Origin: SZUA-35 sp963781035
GTDB lineage: Bacteria; Actinomycetota; Acidimicrobiia; Acidimicrobiales; SZUA-35
NCBI GenBank assembly: GCA_963781035.1
Contig: CAWAEN010000004.1
Location: forward strand, 248,001-312,000
Length of the DNA stretch: 64,000 nucleotides
Reading direction: 5' to 3'
Position numbers and translations under genes: made by a program. Shown here piece by piece: positions 40,378 to 52,907 of this stretch; position 1 is the stretch's first letter, and each line of letters starts with the position of its first letter. Under the pieces are notes generated by a model, which was not told the DNA's origin, did not search any database, and saw nothing but the letters and a program-made list of their open reading frames with translations.

Positions 40378-41904
40378 ATGTTCGCTGCCATCCAGGCTCA
40401 CATCATCGCCTCCCTGGCTCAGGTCGAGGTCGTTCCGTTCGACCGACCCGCCATCGATTGGCATGCGGTTGCGCCCGAACTGCTGTTGCTGTTGACCGGG
40501 GCGATCGTCACCGTTGTCGACCTGCTCGGGCTCGAACGGGTCAGACGACTGATCCCGACCCTCACCAGCTTCACGTTCCTGATCGCGCTCATCCCTGTCA
40601 TCACCCTGTGGAACGACGGCGACGAGCTGCCGCGGGTCATGTTCGACGGTGCCTGGGTGGTGGACGAGTACTCCCTGGTGCTGAAGGCGTTGTTCCTTCT
40701 CACCGGTTACGTGGTCGTTCTGCTCTCGTCGAACTACATGCTCGAGGGCGACTACTACGACAGCGAGTTCTACCAACTGATCTCGGCGTCGATCGTCGGC
40801 ATGTTGGTGATGACCTCGGCCCGCGATCTCATCTCGATCTTCGTCGCGATCGAGCTCGTCTCGATCCCCGCGTACCTCATGGCGGCGTGGCGCAAGCGAG
40901 ATCTCAAGTCGAACGAGGCCGGCCTCAAGTACATGCTGATGGGCGTGTTCGCCTCGGGAATCATGCTCTACGGGATGTCCCTGCTCTACGGCCTGACCGG
41001 CAGCACGAAGCTCACCGACATCGGGGATGCCATTGCCGGTGGTGACAGCGTTCCGGTCATCACCCTCGCCGTGGTGTTCACGATCATCGGTTTCGGGTTC
41101 AAGGTCTCGGCCGTCCCGTTCCACACCTGGGCACCCGACACCTACGAGGGAGCGCCGACTCCGCTCACCGCGTTCCTCGCCGTCGCCTCGAAGGCCGCCG
41201 GTTTCGTGGCGCTGATCAGCGTCGTGATCTACGCCTTCCCCGGCCGGGCCGACGTCGTCGAGCCGCTCATCTGGGTTCTCAGTGCGCTGAGCATGACGGT
41301 GGGCAATCTGATCGCCCTGCGTCAGACCAACATCGTCCGGATGCTGGCCTACTCCGGCATCGCTCAGGCCGGCTACATGTTGGCTCCGCTCGCGGTGTTC
41401 GGCGATCGACCGGAGCAGGCGACCTCGGCGATCGTCACCTACCTCGTGATCTACGCGGCGATGAACCTCGGTGCGTTCGCCGTCGTGATCGCGGTGGCCC
41501 GCAAGACCCGCTCTGGTGAGATCTCGAGTTACGGCGGCATGTTCACCTACGCCCCAGGGCTCACCGCGGTGATGTCGGCGTTCCTCTTCAGCCTGGCTGG
41601 GATTCCGCCGGTCGGAGGCTGGTGGGCCAAGTTCGAGATCTTCCGAGTGCTCACCGACGGCGGCAACTCGTGGGGTATTGCGCTGGCCCTCGTGGCGGCG
41701 GTGAACTCGGTGATCGCGGCGTATTACTACCTTGCGATCGCCAAGCAGATGTGGTTCATGCCCGTGCCGGACGGCGACGAATCGCCGATCCCGATGACGC
41801 CGACCCTCCAGGCTGCACTTGCGCTGACCGTCATCTTCACGCTGTTGTCCGGTTCGGTGCTTCTCGGCCAGATCTCGGACATGACCAACTTCACTCTTTC
41901 GTAG
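40378..41904 (+). CDS. nuoN: NADH-quinone oxidoreductase-type subunit N (nuo-2)
   Basis: 508 residues, uninterrupted, which marks the end of the error-dense region. RDLISIFVAIELVSIPAYLM, GFGFKVSAVPFHTWAPDTYE, TNIVRMLAYSGIAQAGYML and AGIPPVGGWWAKFEIF identify it. Last gene of nuo-2; two hairpins follow its stop. Confidence 0.95.
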   Translation: MFAAIQAHIIASLAQVEVVPFDRPAIDWHAVAPELLLLLTGAIVTVVDLLGLERVRRLIPTLTSFTFLIALIPVITLWNDGDELPRVMFDGAWVVDEYSLVLKALFLLTGYVVVLLSSNYMLEGDYYDSEFYQLISASIVGMLVMTSARDLISIFVAIELVSIPAYLMAAWRKRDLKSNEAGLKYMLMGVFASGIMLYGMSLLYGLTGSTKLTDIGDAIAGGDSVPVITLAVVFTIIGFGFKVSAVPFHTWAPDTYEGAPTPLTAFLAVASKAAGFVALISVVIYAFPGRADVVEPLIWVLSALSMTVGNLIALRQTNIVRMLAYSGIAQAGYMLAPLAVFGDRPEQATSAIVTYLVIYAAMNLGAFAVVIAVARKTRSGEISSYGGMFTYAPGLTAVMSAFLFSLAGIPPVGGWWAKFEIFRVLTDGGNSWGIALALVAAVNSVIAAYYYLAIAKQMWFMPVPDGDESPIPMTPTLQAALALTVIFTLLSGSVLLGQISDMTNFTLS

Positions 41905-41907
41905 CGT

Positions 41908-41954
41908 GAACGCCTGCGGCGTTCCTGGAGTTGCTCGCTGACGCTCCCAACTCC
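41908..41954 (+). terminator. Double hairpin between nuoN (nuo-2) and the convergent GGDEF gene
   Basis: GAACGCC-tgc-GGCGTTC (41908-41924) and GGAGTTG...CAACTCC (41927-41954) follow the nuoN stop. The loop of the second holds CTCGCTGACGCTC, a core found at four other intergenic sites. There is no T-run. It probably serves both converging genes. Confidence 0.6.
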
Positions 41955-41964
41955 GCGTGGCTCG

Positions 41965-44011
41965 CTAGGGCTGGTGGAGGTTCACTCGGTTGCGGCCGCT
42001 TCGCTTTGCCTCGTAGAGCGCGGCGTCAGCCCGCTCGACCAGGTCGGCTGGTGTTCCCCACGCCGAATCGCTCACGCCGATCGAGATCGTGACCCGGCCT
42101 TCTGGCTGGTTCTCCATCCCTGGGATGTGAGCGCTCTCGACGGCGGCTCGCGCCCGTTCGGCCACGACGACGGCCGCCTCTGCAGTCGCTCCGGGAAGGA
42201 GCACACAGAACTCTTCGCCGCCGTACCGATAGACGAGATCCATTGGGCGAACCGATGCCGACAACAGCTCCGAGACACGTCGTAGTGCGTCGTCGCCTGC
42301 GGCGTGCCCATTGGCGTCGTTGAAGTTCTTGAAATGGTCGATGTCGACCATCACGTACGCGACCTGGTCGTCGGGCGAGATTGCGGCGAGATCACGGTCG
42401 AGGCGTCGACGGTTCTGCAGACCCGTCAGAGGTTCGACATCGCGCAGCTCGGTTGCCGACTCGTGGGTGTCGGCTGCCGCGAATGCCGAGCCGGCCAGGG
42501 GAGCGAGCATCTCGAGGGCATCGAGCTCGTCGCGGCTGAACGGCCTGGCCGATACCCGGACGACGAGAATGGCCCCGGTCACGGTCCCGTCAGCGACGAT
42601 CGGCACCGCAGCCATGGCCATCGGGACCTCGACCAACAGTGGTTCGTCCTGGGCGATCGAGGTGATCGATCGGCCGGTCTCCATGATGCGAGGGAGGCAT
42701 CCATCGGCGACGTGGTCGTAGTTGAACAACATGGGCGGTTCGCAGCTGATCGGATCGGGTCCGTCGTCGGTGCGGCGAACGATGATTCCGCCCTCGGCGT
42801 CAACGAGCCGCAGCGCCTCTGACAACGCAATGGATGCGATCGCGGTTGCATCGAGTGCGGATGTCATGCGTCGGCTTGCATCGAGAAGGTCGGCCACCGA
42901 CGTCGCCTCTTGGCGAGCCGGTTGCTCACGCTTTTCGGAGTGGGACCGCGGAGTCGGGATCGGTGGCCGAGTTCCGATTCGGCGCTGCTGTGTCGTTGTC
43001 GGCTTGGTCTGACCGCCGGCTCGTGGTGACAGCGACGCCGGCGCCGACGACCGCGGCGAGAGTGGCCAGCGCGACCCAGGGGTAGGGGAAGGACCCGGAC
43101 GAGTCGACGACGGCGGGGTCCGGGTCCGAGATGGCGTCGGTCGCCGGCGTTGGCACGGCAGGTGCCGGGGCAACGGTGGTGGGCGGGGTGACCTCACCGA
43201 CAGCGAGGTCTTGCAGCAGCAGACGAATGGCGTCGGCGTCGGCGGAGCGCATCGACGGCGGCCCGGGAGCGCCGCCCCGAACCAGGAGATCTCCGACTCC
43301 GGCGATCCACGGGCCGGACGGGAAGAATGGCTGTGGCGCCGGCTTCGACCCCGTCGAATGCGAGGGCCACCATGCCGAGATCATCGGCGGCGATCCAGAG
43401 GTCGTCGCTCACGACGGCGCCAGAGTCCAGCAGTTGGACGAGGAACGGCCCGAAGTCGTCGTTGAAGCGTCGGAGTTCCTCGATGTAGCCGTCGTCTGTC
43501 AGGCCGGCGGGAGGGATGGCGTCCCGGATGTCTCGCACCATCGCGGCCTCGGCCGGCAGCTCGGATCGTTCGAAGGCGCCGAGCTCGGCGAGAGCGTCGA
43601 TGGCGAGCAGCATGCGGACGGCGCCGACTCGAACGGCTTCGTCGAACTCGAGGTCGGCCAGGTCGATGTCGGTGTCGACAGCCACCTCGGTCGGTGACGT
43701 ATCCAGGCGCTCCGACCGGTGGCGAAGGCCAACACCGTTGGCGACGATGTGCCGTCGGTGAACGTCGGATCGTCGTAGAGAGCCGGGTTGCAGTAGGGGT
43801 CGGACTCCCAGTCCGGGTGGAACGCTGGATCACAGATCTCGTCGTAGTACGCGTCGTCGTAGTACGGATCGTCGTACGTGTCGTCGTACATGGGGTCGGC
43901 GGCCGGGTCGCCTTGAGCTCCGACACCCGACAGCAGGACGAACGTCGTCAAGAAGAGTGCGGTCGCGGTCGTTGCCGCCGCGCGCCGGGTTCCTGATCGG
44001 TTCGTTCCCAC
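41965..44011 (-). CDS. Membrane-bound diguanylate cyclase: secreted-side sensor, TM, GAF, GGDEF
   Basis: About 680 residues when joined across frame breaks near 43690, 43335 and 42935. N-terminal signal segment (TATALFLTTFVLLSGVGA), then an Asp/Tyr-rich stretch (DPMYDDTYDDPYYDDAYYDE) and an alpha-helical sensor region. A single helix (WVALATLAAVVGAGVAV), a GAF-like domain and a GGDEF domain with DVEPLTGLQNRRRLDRDL and YRYGGEEFCVLLPG complete it. GGEEF is an active form of the signature, so c-di-GMP synthesis is expected. The GTG at 44011 is a likely start. It is divergent from midA. Confidence 0.82.
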
Positions 44012-44117
44012 AGATTCAAGAACGGCACCATCTGCTCCGGCTTGACCTCTGGGCAGAAGCGACCGGGCGAATACGGCCGAACGGCCCATCCGGCAGGGGG
44101 CCGATAGGTTCCCCTGC

Positions 44118-45059
44118 GTGCTGTTCAGCGACTACATGGAGCGCTGTCTCTACGACACCGAGGTCGGCTTCTATTCCTCCGGCCGAGGCATGGCAGGTGG
44201 TCGAGGCGGCGATTTCATCACCAGTCCCGAAGCCGGGCCGTTGTTCGGAGCCGTCCTGGCTCGAGCCATCGACCGTTGGTGGAGGGAAGCAGGTCGGCCG
44301 TCTCGTTTCCCGGTGATCGACCTCGGTAGCGGACCCGGCGGGCTGCTGCGGGCACTCGAGTTGGCGTCGCCGGCGTGTGCCGAGGCATGGACCTTGATCG
44401 GTGTCGACCGTGCGACGGGAGGTGAGGTGCCCGATGTCGCCGGCGCCGTGATCATCGCCAACGAGCTCCTGGACAATGTCCCCTTCGACGTCGGCCTGCG
44501 AACCGCACATGGCGACCACGTGATGACGGTGTCCGATGGCGACTCCGGACCGTCAGCAGCGTGGGAGCCTCGGGGCGCTGTTCCTGTCGACGTCCCGCTC
44601 GACCAGCCGTTCCCCGTTCTTGATCGAGCTGCACGTCTGATCGACGATCTGCTCGCCGGTTCGCCGCTGCGGGTCGTGGCGTTCGACTACGGAGTGGCGA
44701 CCACGGCCGAGCTCGCCGAGCGCGGTGGGTGGTTGCGGACGTATCGACGGCACGAGCGAGGCACTGACCCGTTTGCCGACCCGGGGGAGCGTGACATCAC
44801 GACCGACCTCGCCGTCGACCAGCTCCCGACCCCTGACCGTCAACGGCCCCAGGCCGGCTTTCTCCGCGACCACGGCATCGAGGAACTCGTCGAGGAGGGA
44901 CGTTCCTATTGGCGCGAGCATGCCGGGATCGGTGATCTCGCCGCCCTGCGCATGCGAAGTCGGGTTCGGGAAGCCGAGGCCCTGCTCGATCCGTCCGGGC
45001 TCGGCGGTTTCCTGTGCCTCGAGTGGTTCGGCAGCTCGCCTGTGGCACGGCCCGAGTAG
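44118..45059 (+). CDS. MidA/NDUFAF7-family SAM-dependent methyltransferase
   Basis: 313 residues from GTG 44118. Family features: FSDYMERCLYDTEVGFYS, GDFITSPEAGPLFGAVLA, the SAM-binding VIDLGSGPGGLLRAL, and VIIANELLDNVPF. In mitochondria NDUFAF7 dimethylates an arginine of NDUFS2, the NuoD homologue, during complex I assembly (established). Its position one gene from nuo-2 fits a complex I role here; see the finding on the target arginine. Confidence 0.85.
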   Translation: MLFSDYMERCLYDTEVGFYSSGRGMAGGRGGDFITSPEAGPLFGAVLARAIDRWWREAGRPSRFPVIDLGSGPGGLLRALELASPACAEAWTLIGVDRATGGEVPDVAGAVIIANELLDNVPFDVGLRTAHGDHVMTVSDGDSGPSAAWEPRGAVPVDVPLDQPFPVLDRAARLIDDLLAGSPLRVVAFDYGVATTAELAERGGWLRTYRRHERGTDPFADPGERDITTDLAVDQLPTPDRQRPQAGFLRDHGIEELVEEGRSYWREHAGIGDLAALRMRSRVREAEALLDPSGLGGFLCLEWFGSSPVARPE

Positions 45060-45068
45060 TCTGCGACG

Positions 45069-45683
45069 ATGTCGGACACGTCGAGACCCGTGCTGAGCCG
45101 GAAGCGGATTGCCGCCGTGGCCCTCGGACTGATCGACGCAAATGGGCTCGTCGGTCTCTCGATGCGCAAGCTCGGCGCCGAGCTCGGCGTCGAGGCGATG
45201 TCGCTCTACCACTACATCGAGAACAAGAATGACCTTCTCGACGCGGTGGTCGATCACCTGTACGGCGAGATCGATCTCCCCACCAGCATCGACCCCGCCG
45301 ACTGGGAGGAAGCGATTCGGCGAGGTCTTCGTGCGTTCCTGTCCGTTCTCCTCGAACACGAGGCGGCACCAGAGCTCTTTGCGTCCCGGTCGGTCAGATC
45401 GGAGAATTCGGTTCGGGTGCTGCAGTGGGCCCACGAGCGCTTTGTCGGCGTGGGCCTGTCGATGGAAGAGGCGCACATGGCACTCCACCTCGCCGTGTCG
45501 TTCGCCATGGGCCACGCGGTGAATGAGATCGGAACTGCCTTGGCGCCCCAGCCGGCCGGGACGATCTCGGATGAGATGTCGGACTATTTCGCACAGATCG
45601 ACGAGATCAGCGGCGACGACATGTTCGAGGCCGGACTCGATCTCCTGGTCGCGGGCATCCGACAGCACTATCGCTTGCCGTGA
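45069..45683 (+). CDS. TetR family transcriptional regulator
   Basis: 204 residues. The helix-turn-helix reads ANGLVGLSMRKLGAELGVEA with MSLYHYIENK, typical of the TetR subgroup with a TetR_C_1-type ligand domain. It begins nine bases after midA and overlaps the upstream end of the next region by four bases. Target and ligand are unknown. Confidence 0.87.
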   Translation: MSDTSRPVLSRKRIAAVALGLIDANGLVGLSMRKLGAELGVEAMSLYHYIENKNDLLDAVVDHLYGEIDLPTSIDPADWEEAIRRGLRAFLSVLLEHEAAPELFASRSVRSENSVRVLQWAHERFVGVGLSMEEAHMALHLAVSFAMGHAVNEIGTALAPQPAGTISDEMSDYFAQIDEISGDDMFEAGLDLLVAGIRQHYRLP

Positions 45684-45721
45684 ACGGATCGGGGCGCTTC
45701 CGTGAACGGATCGGGGCTGCG

Positions 45722-45900
45722 ATGACCGCTGCCGACCGCGAGCGATGGAACCGCCGCTACCTCGACGGTGAGCACGCCGTCGCTGACCGAGCCGTCGCTG
45801 ACCGGCAAGCACCTCGTTGCCCTGCCGGGTTCCGACGTGTTCGAGGGCCGTCTGCCAACGACGGGAACCGCACTCGACGTCGCGTGCGGGGCGGGAGCAG
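45722..45900 (+). pseudogene. Truncated methyltransferase fragment joined to the acyltransferase
   Basis: MTAADRERWNRRYLDGEHAV and GRLPTTGTALDVACGAGA are clearly homologous to the start of the intact methyltransferase at 47866 (MSSEDRERWDARYLEGEHAV, NRLPTTGTALDVASGAGE). The fragment has a 15-bp direct duplication near 45776-45805 and a frame break near 45820. It ends at the SAM-binding glycines and runs directly into acyltransferase sequence. Confidence 0.75.
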
Positions 45901-47791
45901 TCCCCGGCTTCGACGCCGGTTTCGTCGGCGTGGACGTGTTTTTCGCCCTCTCCGGATTCCTGATTGTTCGCGGTTTGCTCGACGAGATCGACCAGGCGGG
46001 GCGCATCGACCTCGTGCGATTCTGGACGGCGCGAGCACGGCGGCTCCTTCCCGCGGCGACGGTGACGATCGCCGTCACGCTGCTGGCATCGATGCTGGTC
46101 CTCTCACCGTTCTCCTGGGAGGCTCGGCTTCGCGAGGCCTGGGCCGCCACGTTCTACTGGGCCAACCTCCACTTTGCCGGCGAATCGCAGAGCTACTTCG
46201 CGACGGGTGCCGAGGAGAGTCCGTTCCTGCACTTCTGGTCGCTGTCCATCGAGGAGCAGACCTATCTCGTCCTGCCGCTCCTCATGACAGCGGCGGTGAT
46301 GTCATCGCATCGGCGGAAACGGAGCGCAGTGGCTCGGCTGCTGTGGATCGTCGTCGGGTTGTCGTTGTTGCTCTCGGTGGTGACGGTTCACAGCGGGCGA
46401 ACTCCGGGCACGTACTTCAGCTCAGTCACACCGGGTATGGGAGCTGGGGGCCGGTGGATTGCTGGCCTTGCATGCCACGACGACCGACTCGGCGGTGCGG
46501 AGGGTCACGCCGAACGCCACCCACCGCGATCGGGTTCGCGCTCCTCGCGGCCTCCGTACTGGTTGTCGACCCCGCCGGGGTGTACCCGGGCGTCCAGGCG
46601 CTCCTTCCCGTCGTCGGCACGCTGTTCGTGATCGCGGCGGGTCCGGATGGTTGGACGTGGCCGCTGCAGACAGCGGCGTCCACGTGGATCGGTGACCGCT
46701 CCTACTCCTGGTATCTGTGGCACTGGCCCGTGATCGTGCTCGGAGAGTCGGCCTTGCTCCACCGGACCGATCTGACGCTGGACTGGCCGGTTGCCACTGG
46801 ACTGGCGTTGGTCGCCCTCGTTCCCGCTGCGGCCAGCCATCGATGGGTCGAGCAGCCGGTGCGGACCAGTGAGCGACTCGTGGCCTCGCCAAGGGCCACC
46901 TTTGCCGGGGTCGGCTCTGCCGTGTTGCTGTCCGCTGTGTTCCTGTGGATCGCCGGCACGGTGGCGGGATCCACCCTCGAGGAGCCGGAGTTGATGGCAC
47001 TCGACGCCGCACGCACCGCCTACCCGGAGATGCCGGCTGTCTGCTCGACCATGGATGTCGACGTCTTGCTGCAGGAGTGTTCAGTCGGCCGTGCTGACGG
47101 CGACGGTGGCCGGATCCTGCTGTTGGGAGACTCGCACATGGCGAACTGGTCCCCAGCGTTCACCCAGGCAGGCGTCGATCAGGGCAGCGAGGTCATCGCC
47201 GCGTTGGGTGGGAGCTGCCCGATCATCGGTAGCGGGGTGTCTTTCGATCGGTGGTGGTGCGAGCAGATGCGAGCCGGACTCTGGGACGCCATCGATGTTT
47301 TGACGCCGGACGTCGTGGTCGTGAGCCACTCGGCGAACTACACGACCTCGTTGCTCGACACCGAGGGTGTGTCCGTCCCGGCCGAGCGCGGTGTCGAGGC
47401 TTGGACGGCCGATCTGGTCTCGTTCGTCGACCGGTTGCGGACCAGACACATTTTCGTCGTGGTCGTGCAGCCCACTCCCGAGCACCGAGCGCACCCCATC
47501 CTCTGTGCATCGCTCGGCAGAAGTCGTGACGACTGCGCCGGTCGTCGCCACGAACTGGAGGCCTCGATCGCCAACGTCGCAGGGTCCCAACGGGACGCGC
47601 TGGCCGGCCGAAGCGGCGTGGCGATCTTCGAGCCGATTGATGTGGTGTGTCCCACGTCGGACTGCCTGTTCGAAGAGGGCGGGACTCTCATCTGGAACGA
47701 TCACCATCACATCACGCCGAGCTATGCGTCGACCAAGGCCGCCGTGGTTGCCGCGATGCTCCCGGTCCCCGGCGGTCCTGCCGGCTCTTGA
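45901..47791 (+). CDS. Acyltransferase-3/SGNH (OafA-like) protein lacking its usual N-terminus
   Basis: About 630 residues. VPGFDAGFVGVDVFFALSGF is the second conserved block of acyltransferase-3 proteins; FLHFWSLSIEEQTYLVLPLL and SYSWYLWHWPVIVLGE follow, then a C-terminal SGNH domain with LLLGDSHMANW and a DHHH-like end. The first conserved block (DGLRAxAV...H) is missing; a methyltransferase fragment stands in its place. One frame break near 46440. Such enzymes O-acylate cell-surface glycans. This copy may be inactive if the junction is real. Confidence 0.8.
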
Positions 47792-47865
47792 CCCGGCCGG
47801 TCCGACCGGTGCCGGCGCTCGTCACCCACCCTGACAATCGTGCGGCGACGTGCCACAGTCGGGCG

Positions 47866-48447
47866 ATGAGCAGCGAGGACAGGGAGCGCTGGGATGCCCG
47901 TTACCTCGAGGGTGAGCACGCCGTCGCCGACCCGCGATCTCCTTCTTGCCCCGCTGGTTTCCGGCCGTTCGAGAACCGGCTGCCAACGACGGGAACGGCA
48001 CTGGACGTGGCCAGCGGCGCCGGAGAGGGTGCAGTGTGGTTGGGCCTGCGTGGCCTCGAGGTCCTGGGAGTCGACGTCTCGCCGGTCGCCGTCGAACTCG
48101 CGACTGCCTTGGCCGACGAGCACGGCGTCGCCCACCGGCTTCGGTTCGTGTCGTGCGATCTCGATGACGGCCTGCCGCCGGGCCCTCCTGTCGATCTGAT
48201 CACATGCCACCTGTTCTCGGCCCCGGGGCTCGACGAGCAGATCGTTGGCCGTCTCGCCGACGGTGGAATGTTGGCCATCACGGTCCTCAGCGAGGTCGGG
48301 GCCGAGCCGGGCGCCTATCGAGCCGGGCCGGGTGAACTCCTCGAGCGATTCGGTGCGCTGCACATCCTGCATCACCACGAGGGAGATGGCACCGCGTCGC
48401 TGCTCGGCGTCGCCACTGGACCTCATCCGCCGACGCGGCTTGACTAG
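47866..48447 (+). CDS. Class I SAM-dependent methyltransferase
   Basis: 193 residues, ATG 47866. ALDVASGAGEGAVWLGLRGL is the SAM-binding glycine motif, followed by VLGVDVSPVAVELA and an acidic residue in CDLDD. Resembles small thiopurine/tellurite-type methyltransferases. An incomplete paralogue lies at 45722. The substrate is not predictable. It precedes acetyl-CoA synthetase by 66 bases. Confidence 0.82.
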   Translation: MSSEDRERWDARYLEGEHAVADPRSPSCPAGFRPFENRLPTTGTALDVASGAGEGAVWLGLRGLEVLGVDVSPVAVELATALADEHGVAHRLRFVSCDLDDGLPPGPPVDLITCHLFSAPGLDEQIVGRLADGGMLAITVLSEVGAEPGAYRAGPGELLERFGALHILHHHEGDGTASLLGVATGPHPPTRLD

Positions 48448-48513
48448 GTTCGACCCTCGTCCGGTCGCCGCACTTCTCGTCATCGTTTGTTCCTCCACCT
48501 GGGAGTTGGTTCC

Positions 48514-50469
<1,956 letters not shown>

Positions 50470-50483
50470 CCGTCGACGCCTGA

Positions 50484-51011
50484 GTGAGCTATCGCTTCGT
50501 CGAGGACGAACCCACCTGGTACTGGCCGAACGGCGAGCGCCGAACCGACCCTGATCCGCCGGCGCCGACCCTCGTGGTCGACATCGACGGCGTTCTCGCT
50601 GATGCGCGGCACCGCCAGCACTATCTGAATGGTCGTTGGCAGGACTGGGACAGCTTCTTTCTCGCCGCCGGTGGTGACGGCCTCCTCCTCGAACAGGCCC
50701 GGCTGTTGGAGACCGTCGCCGATGACCACGTGATCGCGCTGGTCACGGCACGATCGGATTGGATCGACGGGATCACGCTGAAGTGGCTGCACGAACACGA
50801 GGTTCGGTGGGATCTGCTGATCATGCGGAGCTCGGGTGACTATCGGCGGTCCACGCTCATGAAGCAGCACGCCATCGAGCAGTTGCAGGCCCGGAACTAC
50901 GCCCCGGTCCTGGCGATCGAGGACGATCCCCGAAACGTGAAGATGTTCGAGACCAACGGGATTCCCTGCATCTTCATCCCCTCCGGCTACCACGGCTCGA
51001 CCCGCCAGTGA
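50484..51011 (+). CDS. HAD-superfamily phosphatase-like protein
   Basis: 175 residues from GTG 50484. VVDIDGVLADARHRQHYL is HAD motif I (DxDG), ALVTARSDW is motif II and LAIEDDPRNVKMF is motif IV. It resembles the 3' phosphatase half of polynucleotide kinase-phosphatases and small actinobacterial/phage HAD phosphatases. It closely follows acs. The substrate is unknown. Confidence 0.8.
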   Translation: MSYRFVEDEPTWYWPNGERRTDPDPPAPTLVVDIDGVLADARHRQHYLNGRWQDWDSFFLAAGGDGLLLEQARLLETVADDHVIALVTARSDWIDGITLKWLHEHEVRWDLLIMRSSGDYRRSTLMKQHAIEQLQARNYAPVLAIEDDPRNVKMFETNGIPCIFIPSGYHGSTRQ

Positions 51012-51037
51012 GACCTCGAGTTCTCGTTCCCGTTCCC

Positions 51038-51089
51038 CCGTTCTGCGGCACTGAGCCCTCAGTTCTGAGGGCTCAGTGCCGCAGAACGG
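51038..51089. terminator. Perfect 24-bp stem hairpin between convergent genes
   Basis: CCGTTCTGCGG... pairs without mismatch over 24 bp with ...CCGCAGAACGG around a GTTC loop (51062-51065). It lies 27 bases after the HAD stop and 13 before the permease stop on the other strand, so it can end transcription from both sides. A related imperfect hairpin is at 63128. Confidence 0.8.
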
Positions 51090-51101
51090 AGGGGGAATAC
51101 G

Positions 51102-51939
51102 TCAGCGGTCGGGGATTGCGAGGCGGCCTTCGAGGAAACGAAGAGCGAGCGAGAGTATCAGCGTGAGGGTCACGTAGATCACCATCAGGATGAAGAACGT
51201 CTCGCGGACGCGGAACGAACTTCCCTGGTAGATGCGGGCGTTGTAGGTGAGCTCGGCTGCGGCGATGACCGAGACGAGCGATGTGTCCTTGAACAGTGCG
51301 ATCAGATCGTTCCCGAGCGCCGGCAGGGTGTTGCGCACGGCCTGAGGAAGCGTGATCTTGCGCATGATCGTGCGGCCGTTGAGGCCGAGTGCCTTGCCCG
51401 CTTCGATCTGACCCTTCGTCCACCGATTGGATCCCGGCTCGGAACACTTCGGCGATGAAGGCGGCGTAGAAGAGGCAGAGTGCGATCGCGCCACGCCAGA
51501 GGTTGGGGACCGACCGGGTCTTCAGATCGGTCGGGAATCCGAGTTGATCGGTGAGCGAGTTGATGCCCTTCACCGATTCGGGAATCAATACCAGCGCAAT
51601 GGCGAAGATGAAGACGATCATCGGCACGCCGCGGATGAACTCGATGTAGACGGTCGCCGGGGTGTTGATGAACGGGTTCTTGCTCATCCGGGCGATCCCG
51701 ATGAAGAGGCCGAGGAAGATCGAAACCACGAAGCTGCCGGCGGTGAGGACCAGCGTGGCCTCCAGGCCGGGAATGATCTCGGTGAATGCCTCCTGGTAGG
51801 CCTCGGAAGTGAGGACGAGCACCACCAACGCCAGGATGATCCCGACCATGATGACCAGCCACCACGGGAAGCTCTCGCGGAAGTCGAACTTCGTCACGGC
51901 GATTGTTTCGGTGACGGGCGGAGTGGTGTTCGCAGTCAA
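51102..51939 (-). CDS. Polar amino-acid ABC transporter permease
   Basis: About 278 residues from TTG 51939, preceded by GAGGA. Hydrophobic helices and the EAA-loop region EAGKALGLNGRTIMRKITLP QAVRN identify a HisM/GlnP-type permease. One frame break near 51422. The substrate-binding protein lies just upstream (52038); no ATPase gene is in the window, so it is supplied elsewhere. Confidence 0.88.
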
Positions 51940-52037
51940 CGGCGATCCTCGGTTGGATTGGCAAAACGGCAGTGCGCCGGACCCGAGGGCCCGGCGCACT
52001 GTAATTCAGGGAGACGGGTCGCTGCCCGCCGTCGACA

Positions 52038-52907
52038 TCAGCCTTCGATGTCGTCGTAGGTGATGGTGAAACCGGCGCCGAAGAACTTCTTCGCCGATCT
52101 TGTCGAGGAAGCCGCTGCGACTTCATCTCTTCGAGGGCCTGGTTGACCGGGTCGACGAGGTCGGAGTCGAGCGGGTAGATGAACCCGAGCGGGTCGCTCT
52201 GGAGGCCGTCGTCGATGGTCTTGACCGAGTCGGCGTTCTCGCCGATGTAGCCGAGGCCGGCTGCGTCGTCGATGATGACGGCGTCGACATCTCCGGCGAT
52301 GAGAGCCTGCACGGCGAGGCCGAACTGGTCGAATGCCTGGATGCGGTCAGTACCGCCGAGGAGGCTTTCGGCGAGCTCGAAGTTGGAGGTGCCGACCTGG
52401 GTGGCGACGATGGCGTCGCTGTTCACGATGTCGTCAGCGGTTGCGTAGCGATCGTCGTCGATGCCGACGATGAACTTCTGCTGGACGACCATGTACGGCG
52501 TTGGAGAAGGCCACGATCTCCTCGCGCTCGTCGGCGTGATCGAGATGCCGTCGGCGGCGGTGTCGAGCTCGCCCTGGGCGACCTGGTCGATGACGTCTGG
52601 CCAACCGGCGGCCACGAACTCGGCCGTGCAGTTCAGCAGGCGGCAGATCTCGTTCCAGGCGTCGTAGTCCCAGCCTTCGCCTTCGTCGGCGCCGACGGGG
52701 ACGTAGTTGAACGGCAGGTAGGCGTTCTCGACGCCGACGGTCACGGTGCGACCGTCGAGATCTGGCAGGCCGCTGTCATCGCCGCCTTCGGCAGGTGTCA
52801 GGTCGACGGTTTCCTCGGCCTCGTCACTCCCGCAGGCAGCGGCGACGAGCGAGAAGGCAAGCAGGGCAGCCAGCAAGCGAGCCAACGGGATTCTTCAGGA
52901 TGTTCAT
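52038..52907 (-). CDS. Amino-acid ABC transporter substrate-binding lipoprotein (family 3)
   Basis: About 288 residues from ATG 52907. Corrected for one surplus C near 52887 the N-terminus reads MNILKNPLARLLAALLAFSL then VAAAC, a lipobox. The family 3 solute-binding fold follows (VGVENAYLPFNYV, IDQVAQGELDTAADGISITP). Further breaks near 52507 and 52098. It binds a polar amino acid; specificity is not visible. Confidence 0.85.

Noticed and set aside
51302..52885. Fused binding protein and permease
   Set aside because: Produced by frame breaks; the corrected binding protein stops at 52038 and the permease has its own RBS and TTG start.
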